Shown here one piece after another: positions 61,858 through 64,000 of a DNA stretch of 64,000 bases (positions within the stretch are counted from its first letter, which is position 1; each line of letters starts with the position of its first letter). Location: contig JAKZAN010000113.1 of NCBI GenBank assembly GCA_023053545.1, positions 1 through 64,000 of the forward strand, given 5' to 3'. Both the position numbers and the translations under genes were made by a program. The notes under the pieces are model-generated. The model was not told where the DNA came from. It saw nothing but the letters and a program-made list of their open reading frames with translations, and searched no databases. The stretch comes from Lepidurus packardi (lineage: Eukaryota; Arthropoda; Branchiopoda; Notostraca; Triopsidae).

Positions 61858-63185
61858 ACGGACTGAATTAATTCCTTACGGACTGAATTAATTCTTTAGG
61901 ATTGATTGAATTCCTTTCTTACTGAATTATTTCCTTACGGACAGAATTAATTCCTTACGGAATGAATGAATTTCTTTACGGCCTGATATAATTCCTTACG
62001 GACTGAACTAATTCCTTTCGGAATGAATTAATTCCTTACGGACTGAATTAATTCCTTACGGACTTTATTAATTATTTAGGATTCATTGAATTCCTTACTT
62101 ACTGAATTCATTCCTTTCGTACTTAATTAGTTCCTTACGGACTGAATTAATTATTTAGGATTGATTGAATTCCTTACTTACTGAATTAATTCCTTACCGA
62201 TTTAGTTAATTCCTTTCGGAACGTATTATTTACGTATTATTTACGTTCGGAACGTATTCTTTAGGATTGATTGAATTCCTTTCTTACTGAATTAATTCCT
62301 TACGGAATGAATGAACTTCTTTACGGCCTGATATATTTCCTTACGGACTGAATTAATTCTTTAGGATTGATTAAATTCCTTTCTTATTGAATTAATTCCT
62401 TACGGACTGAATTAATTCCTTACGGACTGAATTAATTCCTTACGGACTGAATTAATTCCTTTCAGACTGAATTAGTTCCTTACGGACTGAATTAATTCCT
62501 TACGGACTTTATTAATTATTTAGGATTGATTGAATTCCTTACTTACTGAATTCATTCCTTTCGTACTTAATTAGTTCCTTACGGACTGAATTAATTATTT
62601 AGGATTGATTGAATTCCTTACTTACTGAATTAATTCCTTACCGATTTAGTTAATTCCTTTCGTACTTAATTAATTCCTTACGGACTGAATTAATTATTTA
62701 AGATTGATTGAATTCCTTACTTACTGAATTAATTCCTTATCGATTTAGTTAATTCCTTTCGGAACGTATTAATTCTTTACGAACTGAATTAGTTCCTTAC
62801 GGACTGAATTAATTCCTTACGGACTTTATTAATTATTTAGGATTGATTGAATTCCTTACTTACTGAATTCATTCCTTTCGTACTTAATTAGTTCCTTACG
62901 GACTGAATTAATTATTTAGGATTGATTGAATTCCTTACTTACTGAATTTATTCCTTATCGATTTAGTTAATTCCTTTCGGAACGAATTAATTCCTTACGT
63001 ACGGAATTAGTTCCTTACGGACTTAATTAATTCCTTACGGACTGAATTAATTCCTTACGTACTTTATTAATTCCTTACGGACGGAATTAATTCCTTACGG
63101 ACTGAATTAATTCTTTAGGATTGATTGAATTCCTTTCTTACTGAATTAATTCCTTACGGACTGAATTAATTCCTTACGGACTGAA
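61858..63185. repeat. Satellite between LINE copies 4 and 5
   Basis: 1,328 bp, the same length and variant order as the spacer after copy 3, with at least one visible base difference (AATTATTTCC near 61,928). It contains the doubled ATTATTTACGT junction at about 62,214-62,260. No gene is visible. Confidence 0.94.
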
Positions 63186-64000
63186 TTTTTTTTTTTTTTT
63201 TTAATTTTCAATACCAACGTAGGCTTCTGCCTATTGTTGGTTATCTTTATTAAATGTCTTTTATTACATCGCTCTTTTAAGCAAATGTTATAAACATAAG
63301 AGAAGGGAGGGTAGATTAACCGTTGAGTTTACAATACTCCTAAATAATGTTTTTAGCTTCCTTGAAAAACTCACAAACATCTGGGAAAATTTTTTGATTG
63401 GTTAAAAGTGTTTCTGTGTTAAAATGTAGTTTGTGGCTACTTAATTGTCGTAAAAGAGTGGCCCTAAGTCTGTTAAGTCGTCGGCAGTGGTAGAGTAAGT
63501 GGGTAATGTCCTGTCGGGTCTGGTCTTGGCAAGAACAACAATCGTTGTCCGTTTTCTGGACTCTTCGTAAGTAGGATTTGGTAGGGTAGTGGCCTGTGCG
63601 TAGTTGGATTATTGTTGATATTACAGGCTTCGGTAGCTTCAACGTTATAATAGGTTTGTGTAGTGGTTCAGCTCCGAGTTCTTGAAGGCAGTTTTTTGCT
63701 AACATCCAGAGATGTGCCCACTGCTCTATGGTATGTGTGTCGATTTTTTGGTATGCGTCTTTTTCGTTTAGTGGGGGATTGAGCCAAATTGTCTCCAAGT
63801 TGCTTCTTGCCCGTTCGTAACATGTAGTGTATCTCTTCCTTTTTGGAACTTCTGAAGTGGTTGGCCATTTATCCCAGTTCTTGCTCGCGAAATTTCTTAG
63901 AAGCGATTTTTCTAGTAGAAGACTTAGCGGGGGGAGGCCAGTTTCGATTTCCAAGGCTGTCGTGGGGGTGGATTTTAATGCTCCTGTAATTGTTAAGAGT
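63186..64000 (-). mobile_element. Jockey-type LINE, copy 5 (cut by window end)
   Basis: Poly(A) of 17 T at 63,186-63,202, the conserved 3'-UTR hairpin, then the C-terminal part of ORF2 running off the window edge. The left-flanking satellite matches that of copies 3 and 4, so this is the next unit of the ~6.1-kb HOR. The array probably continues beyond the window. Confidence 0.93.
63340..64000 (-). pseudogene. LINE copy 5 ORF2, C-terminal part (partial)
   Basis: Open from the window edge to the normal ORF2 stop. It matches the C-terminal part of copy 4, including the CSCQDQTRQDITHLLYHC motif, and has the GT-repeat length of copy 4 and not of copy 3. The upstream breaks lie outside the window, so its state is inferred from the sister copies. 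Confidence 0.8.

Noticed and set aside
39730-64000. Five independent target-specific LINE insertions
   Set aside because: Flanking satellites, spacer tags and ORF2 lesions are shared, which is better explained by duplication of one or very few insertions.

Overview
This window looks like a heterochromatic satellite block from an arthropod, most likely an insect. I infer this from the two transposon families present, a BEL/Pao LTR element and a Jockey-type LINE. I cannot name the species. I see no host protein gene, tRNA or rRNA gene. About 39.2 kb of the 64 kb is one AT-rich tandem repeat built on the 20-bp monomer TTCCTTACGGACTGAATTAA. Its half GAATTAATTC is a perfect palindrome and puts a TAA in every reading frame. 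The remainder is one BEL/Pao element (6.6 kb) and five Jockey-type LINE copies (18.2 kb in total).

Layout. Positions 1-18.72 kb hold satellite type A, mostly canonical monomers arranged in nested higher-order repeats (HORs): 480-bp alpha/beta pairs, a 1,913-bp exact-phase duplication, a ~1.4-kb period and a 3,468-bp period. Positions 18.72-27.33 kb hold type B, which is richer in diverged monomers and shows a 1,311-bp HOR. A whole-looking BEL/Pao element occupies 27,333-33,898 on the + strand. It has two apparently identical 296-bp LTRs, a 5-bp target duplication and a primer site matching the 3' end of tRNA-Phe. Type B satellite resumes to 39,729. From 39,730 to the window end there are five LINE copies, all on the - strand, separated by satellite.

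LINE copies 2 to 5 are not independent insertions. They share the same left and right satellite junctions, and copies 3-4-5 form a head-to-tail HOR of about 6.1 kb (LINE plus 1,328 bp of satellite). Every copy that contains the region carries the same ORF2 stop codons and frameshift, while ORF1 remains open in copies 2, 3 and 4. The LINE was therefore multiplied by DNA-level amplification of the satellite, not by repeated retrotransposition. Copy 2 has lost its reverse transcriptase region, copy 1 has a different 3' end, and a 123-bp piece holding only the LINE 5' end lies at 44,797-44,919.

The window therefore records satellite HOR growth, capture of a dead LINE into a larger HOR, and a recent clean BEL/Pao insertion. 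Satellite period measurements come from reading marker positions by eye. Percent identities were not computed.
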